Position numbers and translations under genes: made by a program. A stretch of 64,000 bases of DNA from Salinisphaera sp. (lineage in GTDB: Bacteria; Pseudomonadota; Gammaproteobacteria; Nevskiales; Salinisphaeraceae), in contig NZ_PBYA01000032.1 in NCBI RefSeq assembly GCF_002729955.1, forward strand, positions 1-64,000, written 5' to 3'. Each line of letters begins with the position of its first letter. Position 1 is the first letter of the stretch. Positions 1 through 10,174 of this stretch are shown piece by piece. The notes beneath the pieces were generated by a model that saw only the letters and a program-made list of their open reading frames with translations, did not search any database and had not been told where the DNA came from.

Positions 1-31
1 AATTCGATAAGCAGCTTCCTAGGTGAAAAGC

Positions 32-1426
32 ATGGCTCTCGATCCGGAAATCCTGTCGCGAATACAGTTCGCGTTCGTGGTGTCGTTTCATATCCTGTTT
101 CCCGCATTCACCATCGGTCTGGCGAGCTGGCTGGCGATGTGCGAGGGCATGCACCTGTTCACCGGCCGCGATGTCTTTCGTCGGCTCTACCAGTTCTGGG
201 TGAAGATCTTCGCCGTGTCGTTCGGCATGGGCGTGGTCTCCGGCATCGTGATGAGCTTCCAGTTCGGCACCAACTGGTCGGTGTTCGCGGAAGCCACGGC
301 GCCGGTGCTCGGGCCGCTGTTCTCCTACGAGGTGCTCACCGCCTTTTTCCTGGAGGCGACCTTCCTCGGCATCATGCTGTTCGGCTGGAACAAGGTCGGC
401 CCCAGGCTGCATTTCTTCGCCACGGCCATGGTCGCGATCGGCACCATGCTTTCGGCGTTCTGGATTCTTTCCGCGAACTCCTGGATGCACACGCCCGACG
501 GTTACGAACTGCGCGACGGCATCTTCTACCCGGTGGACTGGTGGAAGATCGTGTTCAACCCGTCGTTTCCGTACCGGCTGGTGCATATGGTGCTGGCGGC
601 CTACCTGACCACCGCGTTCGTGATTCTCGGCGTCGGTGCCTGGTATCGGTTGAAGGGCACGGCCCACGAGGCCTCGCGGGTGATGCTGGTCATGGGGGTG
701 GCGTTCGTGTCGATCGTCACGCCGCTACAGATCGTCGCCGGTGATTTTCACGGCCTGAAGACGCTGGAATACCAGCCGGCGAAGATCGCGGCCATGGAAG
801 CCCACTGGGAGACCGAAGAGGGCGCGGCGCTGGCGCTGTTCGCCTGGCCGGATGCTGCCAACGAAACCAACCACTACGAGATCGCGGTGCCGAACCTGGC
901 CAGTCTCATTCTGACTCATGAGTGGAACGGCGAGCTGGTCGGTTTGAAGGACTTCCCGGAAAGTGAGCGCCCGCCGGTCGCGCCGATTTTCTTCTCGTTC
1001 CGCATAATGGTCGGGCTGGGCATTCTCATGCTCATCGCCGGCATGCTAGGCCTGTGGCTGGCGTTTCGCGGCCGGCTGTTCGATGCGCGCGCCTATCACC
1101 GCTATCTGGTGGCGATGATTCCCTCGGGCTTCATCGCGGTGCTGGCCGGCTGGATCACCACCGAGATCGGCCGCCAGCCCTATACCGTCTATGGCCTGCT
1201 GCGCACGTCGGATTCGCTGTCGCCGGTCGCAGCACCCAGTGTCGCGGCGACGCTGAGCACATTCGTGATCGTCTACGGCATTGTCTTCGGCGCCGGGCTC
1301 TACTACATCGTGCGCGTGGTGCGTACCGGGCCCGAAAAGGCGCCCGCGCATCCCGTGCCCGATCCCTATGCGACCTCGGCCCGGCCATTGTCGTACCCGA
1401 ACGAGCCGGTGGGAGAGAAGTCATGA
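32..1426 (+). CDS. cydA: Cytochrome bd-type (cyanide-insensitive) quinol oxidase subunit I
   Basis: Membrane quinol oxidase subunit that binds the haems and oxidises quinol while reducing O2. The 464-residue product opens with the family N-terminus (RIQFAFVVSFHILFP, carrying the haem-ligand His) and contains YRLVHMVLAAYL and GWITTEIGRQPYTVYG, all typical of CydA/CioA. The protein is shorter than E. coli CydA, as expected for the CIO type with a short Q loop. The ATG at 32 is preferred over an in-frame GTG at 23, because AGGTGA at 21-26 sits at ribosome-binding distance from it. The stop overlaps the next gene in ATGA, so the subunits are probably translationally coupled. Confidence 0.95.
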   Translation: MALDPEILSRIQFAFVVSFHILFPAFTIGLASWLAMCEGMHLFTGRDVFRRLYQFWVKIFAVSFGMGVVSGIVMSFQFGTNWSVFAEATAPVLGPLFSYEVLTAFFLEATFLGIMLFGWNKVGPRLHFFATAMVAIGTMLSAFWILSANSWMHTPDGYELRDGIFYPVDWWKIVFNPSFPYRLVHMVLAAYLTTAFVILGVGAWYRLKGTAHEASRVMLVMGVAFVSIVTPLQIVAGDFHGLKTLEYQPAKIAAMEAHWETEEGAALALFAWPDAANETNHYEIAVPNLASLILTHEWNGELVGLKDFPESERPPVAPIFFSFRIMVGLGILMLIAGMLGLWLAFRGRLFDARAYHRYLVAMIPSGFIAVLAGWITTEIGRQPYTVYGLLRTSDSLSPVAAPSVAATLSTFVIVYGIVFGAGLYYIVRVVRTGPEKAPAHPVPDPYATSARPLSYPNEPVGEKS

Positions 1427-2430
1427 GCCTGGTCGAAATCCTGCCGCTGATCTGGTTCGGCATCATCGGCTTCGGCGTGATCATGTACGTACTGCTGGAC
1501 GGCTTCGTGCTGGGTATCGGCATCCTCTCCGGCGTAGCCTACGGCGAGGCCGAGCGCGACATCATGATGAACTCGGTCGCGCCAATCTGGGACGGCAACG
1601 AGACCTGGCTGGTGCTGGGCGGTGTGGCGCTGCTCGCGGCCTTCCCGCCGGCCTATACGGTGCTGCTGCCTGCGCTGTATCTGCCGCTGACGGCCATGCT
1701 GATCGCCCTGATCTTTCGCGGCGTGGCGTTCGAGTTCCGATTCAAGGCACGGCGCAAGTTCGGCTGGAACACGGCGTTCTTTCTCGGCTCGGTGGTGGCC
1801 ACCTTCTGTCAGGGCGTGACCCTGGGCGCGATCGTGCAAGGCATCGAGGCCGACGGCGCGCAGTATGTCGGCGGTGCCTTTGACTGGTTGTCACCGTTCA
1901 GTCTGCTTACCGGGGCCGCACTGGTCGCCGGCTACGCGCTGCTCGGGGCCACGTGGGTGGTCATGAAAACGGCGGGGCTGCTGCAGCAGCGGGCCTACGG
2001 CTGGAGCCGCATGTTGCTCACCGCCGTCATCGTGTTCATGGCGCTGGTCAGCATCTATGTGCCGTTTCTGGACGGCAACTATGCCGAGCGCTGGTTCGGC
2101 TTTCCGCATGCCTTGTTGCTTGTGCCGTTCCCGATCGCGGCGGCCGGGGTCTCCTATTTTCTGTATTGGAGCGTGATCAAACGTCACGAGTACTGGCCGT
2201 TTCTGCTCTCGCTGGCGATGTTCGTGGTCGGCTACGGCGGGCTGGCGGCGAGTTTCTGGCCGCATATCATTCCGCCGCATTTGACCATCTGGAACGCGGC
2301 CTCACCGCCGGAGACCCAGACGTTTCTGATCGTGGGCCTGGCGTTTCTGATGCCCTTCATCCTGTTCTATACGGCCTGGTCGTATTGGATCTTTCGCGGC
2401 AAGGTGGCCCGCGATATGGGCTATCACTAG
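1423..2430 (+). CDS. cydB: Cytochrome bd-type quinol oxidase subunit II
   Basis: Second structural subunit of the bd/CIO oxidase. The 335-residue, multi-spanning product begins MSLVEILPLIWFGIIGFGV and has the family stretch ending VLLDGFVLGIGIL, followed by WDGNETWLVLGG, both hallmarks of CydB. The start ATG overlaps the cydA stop by four bases. The open frame extends upstream inside cydA, but that extension has no CydB character. It is followed 15 bases later by a tiny third gene, giving the usual cydAB-small-subunit order. Length and motifs are normal. Confidence 0.95.
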   Translation: MSLVEILPLIWFGIIGFGVIMYVLLDGFVLGIGILSGVAYGEAERDIMMNSVAPIWDGNETWLVLGGVALLAAFPPAYTVLLPALYLPLTAMLIALIFRGVAFEFRFKARRKFGWNTAFFLGSVVATFCQGVTLGAIVQGIEADGAQYVGGAFDWLSPFSLLTGAALVAGYALLGATWVVMKTAGLLQQRAYGWSRMLLTAVIVFMALVSIYVPFLDGNYAERWFGFPHALLLVPFPIAAAGVSYFLYWSVIKRHEYWPFLLSLAMFVVGYGGLAASFWPHIIPPHLTIWNAASPPETQTFLIVGLAFLMPFILFYTAWSYWIFRGKVARDMGYH

Positions 2431-2445
2431 CTGCCGGGAGAGACG

Positions 2446-2565
2446 ATGCGCGAAACCGGACGCCGTCTGCTGTGGTTCGTGGGGCTCGGGGTCGCGAGCC
2501 TGCTGGTCTGTGCCAGCGCGGCCTTCGTCTTTCGCGAGGTGATCTTTTTCGTGCTCGAGCACTAG
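2446..2565 (+). CDS. Small single-span subunit of the bd/CIO oxidase (DUF2474/CydX-like)
   Basis: A 39-residue protein beginning MRETGRRLLWFVGLG, with one hydrophobic helix (roughly residues 8-30) and a short charged tail ending EVIFFVLEH. It lies 15 bases after cydB, preceded by a GGGAGAGA ribosome-binding site. Single-helix subunits of about 30-45 residues (CydX, or DUF2474 in CIO operons) stabilise the oxidase and sit in exactly this position. Assignment rests on position, size and topology; the DUF2474 label rather than CydX is an inference from the CIO-like cydA. Confidence 0.75.
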   Translation: MRETGRRLLWFVGLGVASLLVCASAAFVFREVIFFVLEH

Positions 2566-3399
<834 letters not shown>

Positions 3400-3515
3400 T
3401 CGCGAATTCCGTGCCGTATAGGCGACGGTTACACGAATGCGCTGACTGTCTATTTACAGCTGCGTCCGGAGCCTATAGTTGCTCATATCTTTTCAACGAC
3501 AAATTTCCTACATAC

Positions 3516-3938
3516 TCAACATGACTTAGAGCGCGACTCGTCCGCGCGGACTCCATCGGATAAATTATCTATTATCGGGCAGTCGGGCCGTTCATCACCT
3601 TGACAGTTTTCCGCAAGGTGTCGAAGTGTTTCGTGCATAGCCTGCAATGCCTCAATTTTTTCTTTTAAAGCCTCTATGTGCTCTACGGCTAGGGCTTTAA
3701 CGTCAGCGCTCGTGCGCCCGCGATCGCGCCATAAAGATAGAAGTTCATGCATTTTTTCGACTGAGAAGCCCAGATCCCGCGCTTTCTGGATGAATCTCAA
3801 GGTATAAACATCTTTTTCCGTGTAAACGCGATAACCAGAGTGCGTACGCGTGGCCTCTGGAATGAGGCCCACGCGCTCGTAATAGCGGATCATCTTAGCC
3901 GAGATGCCCGAGGCTTTCGCGGCTTGTCCTATATTCAT
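3516..3938 (-). CDS. cueR: MerR-family copper-responsive regulator CueR
   Basis: A 140-residue cytoplasmic activator sensing Cu(I)/Ag(I). It has the N-terminal winged helix-turn-helix (MNIGQAAKASGISAKMIRYY), a long dimerisation helix, and the C-terminal metal loop CQGDERPDCPII, in which two Cys are separated by seven residues exactly as in CueR. The tail after this loop is slightly extended and Ser/Arg-rich. The target is visible: the copA gene further upstream on the same strand has a 19-bp-spaced promoter with the CueR dyad. The gene lies downstream of copA and a broken reductase gene, all on the minus strand. Confidence 0.92.
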   Translation of the reverse strand: MNIGQAAKASGISAKMIRYYERVGLIPEATRTHSGYRVYTEKDVYTLRFIQKARDLGFSVEKMHELLSLWRDRGRTSADVKALAVEHIEALKEKIEALQAMHETLRHLAENCQGDERPDCPIIDNLSDGVRADESRSKSC

Positions 3939-3970
3939 GGTCGCCTCCTAACGTGGCTCGGCGCGACGGC

Positions 3971-4981
3971 TTACGCCCGAACTGCCGCCTCCGATTCGGG
4001 CATAAAAAGCATATCGGCGTTCAGGCCGCGCTGCGTCAGCGTATCTTGCGCCGCGTCGACCATGGCGGGCGGCCCGGCGACGTAGGCTTTCCAGCCGTCG
4101 AGATCGTTCAGGTCCTCACCGATGGCGTCCGTCACCCAGCTGGTTCGCCAGCCATACATACCGCTCGCCTCGGAAAGCACTGGTGTAAGGGTTACATTAG
4201 CGTAGCGTTCACCGAAGGCTTCGAAGTGTGCTTTGAAATACATATCCCGCGGTGTGCGCACGCCGTGATAGACATGGATCGGCTGGCGCAGTCCGCGCAC
4301 GAGCGCTGTGTCCACGATCGACTTGATAGGCGTCAAGCCCGAGCCGCCGGCGATTACCACGATCGGCCCGGCATATTTCTCGCGTAGAAACGAGGCGCCG
4401 TACGGGCCGTCTACCGTCACCTCGTCGCCCAGCGAGAGTGCCATGGCCACCCGCTGGCTGGTCGCCCCGCCGCTGGTCCGGCGCACGTGAAATTCCAGCA
4501 CGCCGCTGTTGGGGCACGCGGCCATCGAGTAATCGCGGGTGGGCGCCTCAGGAAACGTGACCCGAACATACTGACCGGCGGAATACGCTAGCGGCGGGCC
4601 GTCGACCACCTCAAGAACGACGCTCTTGATATCGCGCGTTGCGTCCTCGAGCTGCGCGACCCGGCATCGCAGTGTCTGGCGCGGGTGTTCGGCGCTCTCG
4701 TCATCGCCGCCCAACCAGGCCACGCAGGCATCGGCTTGTCGTTGTGCCCGGCAGGCCAGAATCAAGCCGTTCGTCCGTTCTTCCGGCGACGGCGCGAACT
4801 TCGTGTGTTCGAGTAGTGCCACATCGCCGGGAATCAAGCGCGGCTTGCAGGCCTCGCACCGCCCGGAGCGACGGCCTTGCGGGTAATCGATGCCGGCATC
4901 CAAAGCCGTTCACAGGATGGTGTCGCCGGCCGGGACCGTGATTTCGGCGTCGGCAGATTGGATGGTGACGGTTCTCGACAT
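3971..4981 (-). pseudogene. 2Fe-2S ferredoxin:NAD(P) reductase with in-frame stop and lost cluster Cys
   Basis: The frame encodes an N-terminal plant-type ferredoxin domain (codons 1 to about 90), then an FAD domain with TRDYSMAACP (RxYS motif) and an NAD domain with VVIAGGSGLTPIKS. Reading from the ATG at 4981, codon 24 is TGA (4910-4912). In addition, the expected first cluster cysteine, in YPQG-C-RSGRCEAC, is Arg, whereas the second, third and fourth Cys (SGRC, EAC, LILAC) remain. A 310-residue product could start internally at TTG 4903, but it would lack a complete cluster. Intact relatives feed electrons to oxygenases or metal reductases. Between cueR and copA, so co-transcription is likely. 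Confidence 0.75.
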
Positions 4982-5006
4982 GATAATCGCTCCCGATCGA
5001 TCGCGG

Positions 5007-7562
5007 TTATCGTGCCGCGGCGGCGGCTTCGGGCGCATGCTGCGGGGTTTCGTTTCCCAAGCCCATGAGCGGGGCGAACCGGCGCAGCCGCAGCGCGTTG
5101 CCCAGCACGAACACGCTGGACAGCGCCATCGCGGCTGCCGCGAAGATCGGCGATAGCAGCAGCCCGTAGAACGGGTATAGCAGGCCGGCTGCCACCGGAA
5201 TCAGGCTGGCGTTGTAAGCAAACGCCCAGAACAAGTTCTCCTTGATATTGCGGATGGTGGCCCGCGACAAGCCGATGGCGTTGGGCACGTTGCGCAAGTC
5301 GCCGGACATCAGCACCACGTCGGCGCTTTCGATCGCCACATCGGTACCCGTGCCGATAGCCAGGCCGACATCGGCCTCGGCGAGCGCCGGCGCATCGTTG
5401 ATGCCGTCGCCGACGAAGGCCAGCCGGCGGCCGCCCTCGCGCAGACGCTTGACCGCCTTGACCTTGCCATAGGGCAACACCTCGGCAATGACCTCGTCGA
5501 TCCCCAGCCGCCGGGCGATAGCCTCGGCCGTACGCTGGTTGTCGCCGGTGATCATGGCCACGCGCAGACCCAGGCGGTGCAGCGCCTCGATGGCGCTCGG
5601 CGTCGAGTCCTTGATCGGATCGGCCACGGCGATAATCGCCGCCAGGCGGCCGTCGATCGCGGCATAAAGCGGTGTCTTGCCTTCGTCGGCCAGACGGCTC
5701 GCACTCTCGGCGAAGACGGTTACATCCAGCCCGAGCTGGCGCATGAAACGGTCCGCGCCGATCCCGACGGTTCGGCCGTCGACGGCGGCCGACACGCCAT
5801 ATCCGGGGATCGCCTCGAAGTTTACGGCCTTCAGGCGCGATGCGCCGGATGCGCGCGCGGCGTCGACGATCGCCCCGGCTACCGGATGCTCGGAGTGCGC
5901 CTCGACCGCGGCGACAGTTTGCAGCACGTCGTCGCGTGCGAAGCCGTCGGCGGCCACCAGATCAGTCAATTCGGGGCGCCCCTTGGTAAGGGTGCCGGTC
6001 TTGTCGAGCGCGATGGTGTCGATATCGCGCAGGCTCTGCAGCGCCTCGCCCTTTCGGAACAGCACGCCCATCTCCGCGGCGCGGCCAGTGCCAACCATGA
6101 TCGAGGTCGGCGTGGCCAGCCCCATGGCGCACGGGCAGGCGATGATGAGCACGGCCACCGCGTTGACCAGCGCAAAGGTCAGCGCGGGCGTGGGCCCGAA
6201 AGCGAGCCACACCGCGAACGTCAACGCGGCCGCCGCGAGCACGGTCGGCACGAACACGCCCGTCACGCGATCAACCAGCGCCTGGATCGGCAGCTTGGCG
6301 CCCTGCGCGGCTTCCACCATCTTGATGATCTGCGCCAGCATGGTGTCACCGCCAACCTTGGTGGCGCGGAAACTGAAACTGCCGGTCTTGTTGATAGTGC
6401 CGCCCACGACCTCGGCCCCGGAATGCTTCTGCACCGGCACCGGTTCGCCCGTGATCATGGATTCGTCGACGTAAGACGTGCCTTCGGTCAACTCACCGTC
6501 CACCGGCACTCTCTCGCCCGGGCGCACCTGCACGATGTCGTCGACCTGAACGTCCTCGAGCGCGACCTCGACGGGCTCGCCGTCACGAATGACTCGCGCG
6601 GTTTTCGCCTGCAAGGTCATCAGACGTTTGATCGCCTCGCTGGTGCGGCCCTTGCTGAGCGCCTCCATGTAGCGCCCGATCAGGATCAGGGTCACGATCA
6701 TGGCCGAGGCCTCGTAGTAGACGTTGACCGTGCCCTGGGGCAATACACTCGGTAGGAAGGTCGCGACCAGCGAGTAGCCGTAGGCGGCACTGGTGCCCAG
6801 CATGACCAGCGAGTTCATGTCGGGCCCGCCGCGCACCAAGGCCGGCCAGCCTTTCTTGTAGAATCTCAGACCCGGGCCGAACTGCACCAGACTCGCGAGC
6901 ACGAAGAACAGATAGAATTTGCTCTGCTGGCCGAGTGTGGCCATCAGCCATTCGTGCAGGCCCACGAAGACATGACCGCCCATCTCGAGCACGAAGATCG
7001 GCAGGGTTGCCGCGCCGGCCAGCAGGATGCTGCGCTTGAGCGCGCTGATTTCCTCGGTTCGCGCCCGGGCCTGTTGATCGCCACTGGCGCTGTCCGCAAC
7101 CGCTCGGGCTGCATAGCCGGCATCGGCGACCGCGCCCGTCAGTCGATCGGCGTCGACCAGGCCGGCGACATGGCGCACCTGCGCTTTCTCGGTGGCGAGA
7201 TTTACGTGCACTGCCAACACCCCCGGCACGGCAGCCAGCGCTTTTTCGATGCGCGCCACGCAGGACGCGCAACTCATGCCTTCGATCGTCAGCTCGGTTG
7301 TCTCGTCGACGACCGTGTAACCGGCACCCTCCACAGCGTTCTGGATGGCTGTGGTGTCAGGCGCGGACGAGAAGGTGAGCTCGGCGCGCTCGGTCGCGAG
7401 GTTTACGTTCGCGGCCTCGACGTAATCGACACCGCGCAGCGCTTTTTCCACACGCCCGACACAGGACGCGCAGCTCATGCCGGCAATGCTGATGCTCAGC
7501 GTGCCACTGCTTGCGGGCGCGGCCGACACATCCCGATCATTCAACGGTTGGGTCGATGCCAT
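5007..7562 (-). CDS. copA: Cu(I)-exporting P1B-type ATPase CopA
   Basis: Inner-membrane pump of 851 residues that expels Cu(I) to the periplasm. Two N-terminal HMA domains carry [13 protein letters not shown] and [13 protein letters not shown]. The transport motif CPC ([13 protein letters not shown]) lies near residue 474, the phosphorylated DKTGTLTKG near 521 and [10 protein letters not shown] near 720. There are eight predicted membrane spans, the usual number. The ATG is preceded by a CueR-type promoter at 7599-7629. It heads a minus-strand group with the broken reductase and cueR, so induction by copper through CueR is strongly indicated. The double HMA arrangement matches E. coli-type CopA. 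Confidence 0.97.
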   Translation of the reverse strand: MASTQPLNDRDVSAAPASSGTLSISIAGMSCASCVGRVEKALRGVDYVEAANVNLATERAELTFSSAPDTTAIQNAVEGAGYTVVDETTELTIEGMSCASCVARIEKALAAVPGVLAVHVNLATEKAQVRHVAGLVDADRLTGAVADAGYAARAVADSASGDQQARARTEEISALKRSILLAGAATLPIFVLEMGGHVFVGLHEWLMATLGQQSKFYLFFVLASLVQFGPGLRFYKKGWPALVRGGPDMNSLVMLGTSAAYGYSLVATFLPSVLPQGTVNVYYEASAMIVTLILIGRYMEALSKGRTSEAIKRLMTLQAKTARVIRDGEPVEVALEDVQVDDIVQVRPGERVPVDGELTEGTSYVDESMITGEPVPVQKHSGAEVVGGTINKTGSFSFRATKVGGDTMLAQIIKMVEAAQGAKLPIQALVDRVTGVFVPTVLAAAALTFAVWLAFGPTPALTFALVNAVAVLIIACPCAMGLATPTSIMVGTGRAAEMGVLFRKGEALQSLRDIDTIALDKTGTLTKGRPELTDLVAADGFARDDVLQTVAAVEAHSEHPVAGAIVDAARASGASRLKAVNFEAIPGYGVSAAVDGRTVGIGADRFMRQLGLDVTVFAESASRLADEGKTPLYAAIDGRLAAIIAVADPIKDSTPSAIEALHRLGLRVAMITGDNQRTAEAIARRLGIDEVIAEVLPYGKVKAVKRLREGGRRLAFVGDGINDAPALAEADVGLAIGTGTDVAIESADVVLMSGDLRNVPNAIGLSRATIRNIKENLFWAFAYNASLIPVAAGLLYPFYGLLLSPIFAAAAMALSSVFVLGNALRLRRFAPLMGLGNETPQHAPEAAAAAR

Positions 7563-7598
7563 GGTCGTTTCTCCGCTACTGGGACTGTACGTATGCGG

Positions 7599-7629
7599 AT
7601 TTTCAACCTTCCAACAATTGGAATGTCAA
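7599..7629 (-). promoter_or_regulatory. CueR-type promoter/operator of copA
   Basis: Read on the minus strand: -35 TTGACA (7629-7624), a 19-bp spacer containing the dyad TTCC-aattgtt-GGAAGG, then -10 GAAAAT (7604-7599). The over-long 19-bp spacer with the CTTCC/GGAAG dyad is the diagnostic arrangement of CueR promoters and resembles that of E. coli copA. It lies 36 bases before the copA start codon. Confidence 0.88.
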
Positions 7630-7642
7630 GCGCCGGGTTTTG

Positions 7643-8094
7643 TTTCGTACTCGAGACGAACCCAAGAGGGTTTCAAGGGTTTTCGTCGAGCGTGTCCCAC
7701 GAATGAGCGTACAGTGGCCTGCAGCTGCATTGACGCGTTGGCTGGCATAGCATCACGAACCGTTTTTTTAAACGTTCGGTGCAAGCTGATCGTCGCTGGG
7801 GCGCTGCAGCCGCTTAAATCGGCACCCGAGGCACGCACACCCTGGCAGCGACTGGTTGCCAAGCGCGAGTCGTAACCCAGTTGTCTGAATCATCAGATCG
7901 CGTCAAAGCACCAGCGAGTGCCGGACGCTTGCATGTCGCTGATCACGGCTCGTGTCTGGCGCTTTGACCGGAGCCCATGGCACCCGCTTGACCTTACAAT
8001 GGTGGTAACGCGTAGCGTTGAGTCACTGAATATCTAATCATCGGGGCTTCGCGATGCACCACTTGTACTGGCGTTTTGGCAACGTCGGCCTTCG
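7643..8094. other. Intergenic region upstream of copA with no supported gene
   Basis: Apart from the copA promoter at its left edge, nothing supportable is seen. The short open frames in both directions lack recognisable products and codon structure. The right end grades into a decayed cytochrome c gene, so part of this stretch may be an eroded 5' region of that gene. Confidence 0.3.
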
Positions 8095-8583
8095 TTGGTC
8101 GACGGGCTGACTATCATGGATTCGGGTTTGACCGACGGGGGTGTCACGAAGCCGCAGCGACGACCTCCGCCTGGTCGCTGCGCTCCAGCGATGGAAAGTT
8201 TTGTGCACGCGCGTGCCAACGACGTCACCAAGCCCGAGGGTATCGACTCAGACGATCCGGCGTTCTACACAAGGTTCCACGGGTACGACAGCGCCTGCGT
8301 GACCGGCCACACGGCTCGAGGAAAAAGACCGACCCTGGATGGTGAACGCCCCCTGCGCCCCGAAGCTTGCAGTCCCGAATGTAGTGGACCGACAAGGGCC
8401 TGTTCTGGATCATCAAGAGCGGCATCAAGGGGACGGCCATGATCGGCCTGGTTCCACGCATACCGACAGAGACGTTTGCGGCGTTGCGGCATTCCTCCGG
8501 CAAGTGCCATCCATGAACCCACAGCGCCATCAGGAACTCGAGCACGGTGAAAAGACAAAGAAAGATCCCGCGGTGAACGATTG
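8095..8583 (+). pseudogene. Decayed c-type cytochrome gene
   Basis: Three frames together give a monohaem cytochrome c like the intact one at 27173-27904. The first frame has MESFVHARANDVTKPEGID, then YDSACVTGHTARGK, where the haem motif CxxCH has become CVTGH. A second frame (from 8394) gives GLFWIIKSGIKGTAMIGLVP, equivalent to IFWVIKHGIKASGMPAW. A third frame gives TDRDVCGVAAFLRQVPSMNP, equivalent to SDEDMWAMTAFVEKLPDLSA. At least two frameshifts and the loss of a haem cysteine make it non-functional. Confidence 0.75.
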
Positions 8584-8655
8584 ATATCGGCCTCGTTTGC
8601 CCGTTAGCAGAACCCAACTACTCGCGCCGCGCCACCGTTCTCAGCGAGGACTACC

Positions 8656-9123
8656 ATGGAAACAAAACTACCCATTCCCCCGTTCACCCTGGATGCGGCA
8701 AAGAAAAAAGTTCGGGCCGCCGAGAACGCTTGGAACACATGCGATCCGGAAAAAGTGTCCCTGGCCTATACGCCGGACAGCGTCTGGCACAACCGCTCGG
8801 ATTTTTTCGCCGGCCGCGAGGCCATCGTTCGATTTCTGACACAGAAATGGGAGCGCGAGCGCGGGTACCGGCTGATCAAGGAGCTCTGGGCCTACGGCGA
8901 GCGCCGCATCGCCGTACGGTTCCAGTACGAGTGCCAGGACGCGTCGGGTCAGTGGTTTCGCAGCTACGGCAACGAACAGTGGGAGTTCGACGACAACGGC
9001 CTGATGCGCCGCCGCGAGGCCAGCATCAACGACGTGCCGATCAAAGACGGCGATCGCCGCTTTCTTTGGCCACAAGGGCCACGCCCCGGGGGCCATCCAG
9101 GCCTGACGGACCTGGGCCTGTAG
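8656..9123 (+). CDS. Nuclear transport factor 2-like protein (DUF1348 family)
   Basis: A 155-residue soluble protein with no signal peptide. The order [59 protein letters not shown], and [20 protein letters not shown] is the NTF2-like fold of the DUF1348 family, cone-shaped cup proteins of unknown substrate. The ATG has a GAGGACTACC ribosome-binding site. The length is normal. Nothing links it mechanistically to copper; it sits between the decayed cytochrome and a methyltransferase. Family assignment is confident but function is unknown. Confidence 0.85.
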   Translation: METKLPIPPFTLDAAKKKVRAAENAWNTCDPEKVSLAYTPDSVWHNRSDFFAGREAIVRFLTQKWERERGYRLIKELWAYGERRIAVRFQYECQDASGQWFRSYGNEQWEFDDNGLMRRREASINDVPIKDGDRRFLWPQGPRPGGHPGLTDLGL

Positions 9124-9140
9124 CCGAACGTCGTCGAAAT

Positions 9141-9830
9141 ATGTATGCACGTAGCGACGATGGCATCATCGATGCTTGGTCAGACCATGCGGACTGGTGG
9201 TCGCGCCTGGTTCGTGAGCGCAGGATCGAAAGTCGCCGGCTGGTCACGGATCAGGCGGTGTTACACACCGTACTCCGTCATCATCCCGCGCACGTGCTCG
9301 ATGTGGGTTGTGGCGAGGGCTGGCTGGCGCGCCAGCTCGCCTCCGCTGGCGTAACGGTTACCGGCACTGATGCTAGTCCGACGCTTATTCGCCATGCCCG
9401 AGAACTTGGCGGCGGAGAATTCCACATCGTAGCGCACGAGACGCTCGTAAACTTCACGTGCCCAAGTCCGCCGGATGTGATCGTCTGCAATTTCTCCCTA
9501 CTCGGCGAAACGTCAGTCGAAACCGTTTTCGCCGCAGCCAGATCTCTTTTGGCCTCGAAGAGCCATTTTATCGTGCAAACACTGCACCCGGTTGCCCTAT
9601 GTGCGAGCGGCCAAACCTACGAGGACGGCTGGCGCGCGAGCGGCCAAATCGCACCGGAGCGTAACCCACTGGAAGGTGCACCTTGGTATTTCCGCACCCT
9701 GGCCAACTGGTTAAACCTGTTTCGCGACCATCAACTAAAGCTACAAGAAGTGATAGAACCGATAGACACGCGCCACAACCGACCCGCCTCAATTATATTC
9801 GTCGCAAAACCGTTGCTTTCCGATCCTTGA
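9141..9830 (+). CDS. Class I SAM-dependent methyltransferase
   Basis: A 229-residue cytoplasmic enzyme starting MYARSDDGIIDAWSDHADWW. The SAM-binding glycine loop is VLDVGCGEGWLARQL (about residues 53-67), followed by the acidic strand end TGTDAS and the motif IVCNFSLLGE. The C-terminal part (YFRTLANWLNLFRDHQLKL) is typical of small-molecule methyltransferases. The substrate cannot be read from the sequence. The gene starts 18 bases after the preceding stop, so the two may be co-transcribed. The open frame continues upstream through the previous gene, but the ATG at 9141 is the sensible start. Confidence 0.85.
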   Translation: MYARSDDGIIDAWSDHADWWSRLVRERRIESRRLVTDQAVLHTVLRHHPAHVLDVGCGEGWLARQLASAGVTVTGTDASPTLIRHARELGGGEFHIVAHETLVNFTCPSPPDVIVCNFSLLGETSVETVFAAARSLLASKSHFIVQTLHPVALCASGQTYEDGWRASGQIAPERNPLEGAPWYFRTLANWLNLFRDHQLKLQEVIEPIDTRHNRPASIIFVAKPLLSDP

Positions 9831-9912
9831 GCACGCTAGAGCGTATCCCCGACGGTAGGCGGCAAAATGACCGTAGGTCGAACATAGTACGACCATCAAG
9901 CTAGCGACATAC

Positions 9913-9943
9913 TTGACATTCCAACCGTGGGAACCCAGACCTT
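9913..9943 (+). promoter_or_regulatory. MerR/CueR-type promoter of copZ
   Basis: TTGACA at 9913-9918, a 19-bp spacer with the dyad TTCCAACCGTGGGAA, and a -10 GACCTT at 9938-9943. The first 12 bases match the copA promoter (TTGACATTCCAA), and the 19-bp spacing is the MerR-family hallmark. The right dyad arm differs from that of copA (GGGAAC instead of GGAAGG), so binding by CueR is probable but could be weaker. Confidence 0.75.
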
Positions 9944-9973
9944 AGACGCCTGTCTGTAAATCGGGAGTAACAA

Positions 9974-10174
9974 ATGAAACGTTTTTCAGTTGAAGACATG
10001 TCCTGTGAACACTGCGTCGGAACGATCACTCGCGTGATCGAAGACACTGACCCGGACGCGACTGTGAGCGTCGATCTGGCAGGCAAGGTGGTTGCAATCC
10101 AGAGTACCGTAAGTAACGAGCAACTGCGTCAGGCTATGGGTTCAGCCGGTTATGAAGCTGAGCCCCTCGCTTAA
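9974..10174 (+). CDS. copZ: Copper chaperone CopZ (HMA domain)
   Basis: A 66-residue cytosolic metallochaperone consisting of one heavy-metal-associated domain. MSCEHCVGTITRVI carries the CxxC Cu(I) site, and the end GSAGYEAEPLA is the standard last strand. It should hand Cu(I) to the CopA ATPase and possibly to CueR. It has its own promoter of the CueR type 31 bases upstream and a GGGAGT ribosome-binding site. It is monocistronic as far as can be seen; the following 700 bases hold only fragments. Confidence 0.93.
   Translation: MKRFSVEDMSCEHCVGTITRVIEDTDPDATVSVDLAGKVVAIQSTVSNEQLRQAMGSAGYEAEPLA

Noticed and set aside
5577-6755. 392-codon plus-strand frame opposite the copper ATPase
   Set aside because: Opposite strand of a complete, motif-bearing P1B ATPase; no supporting signal.
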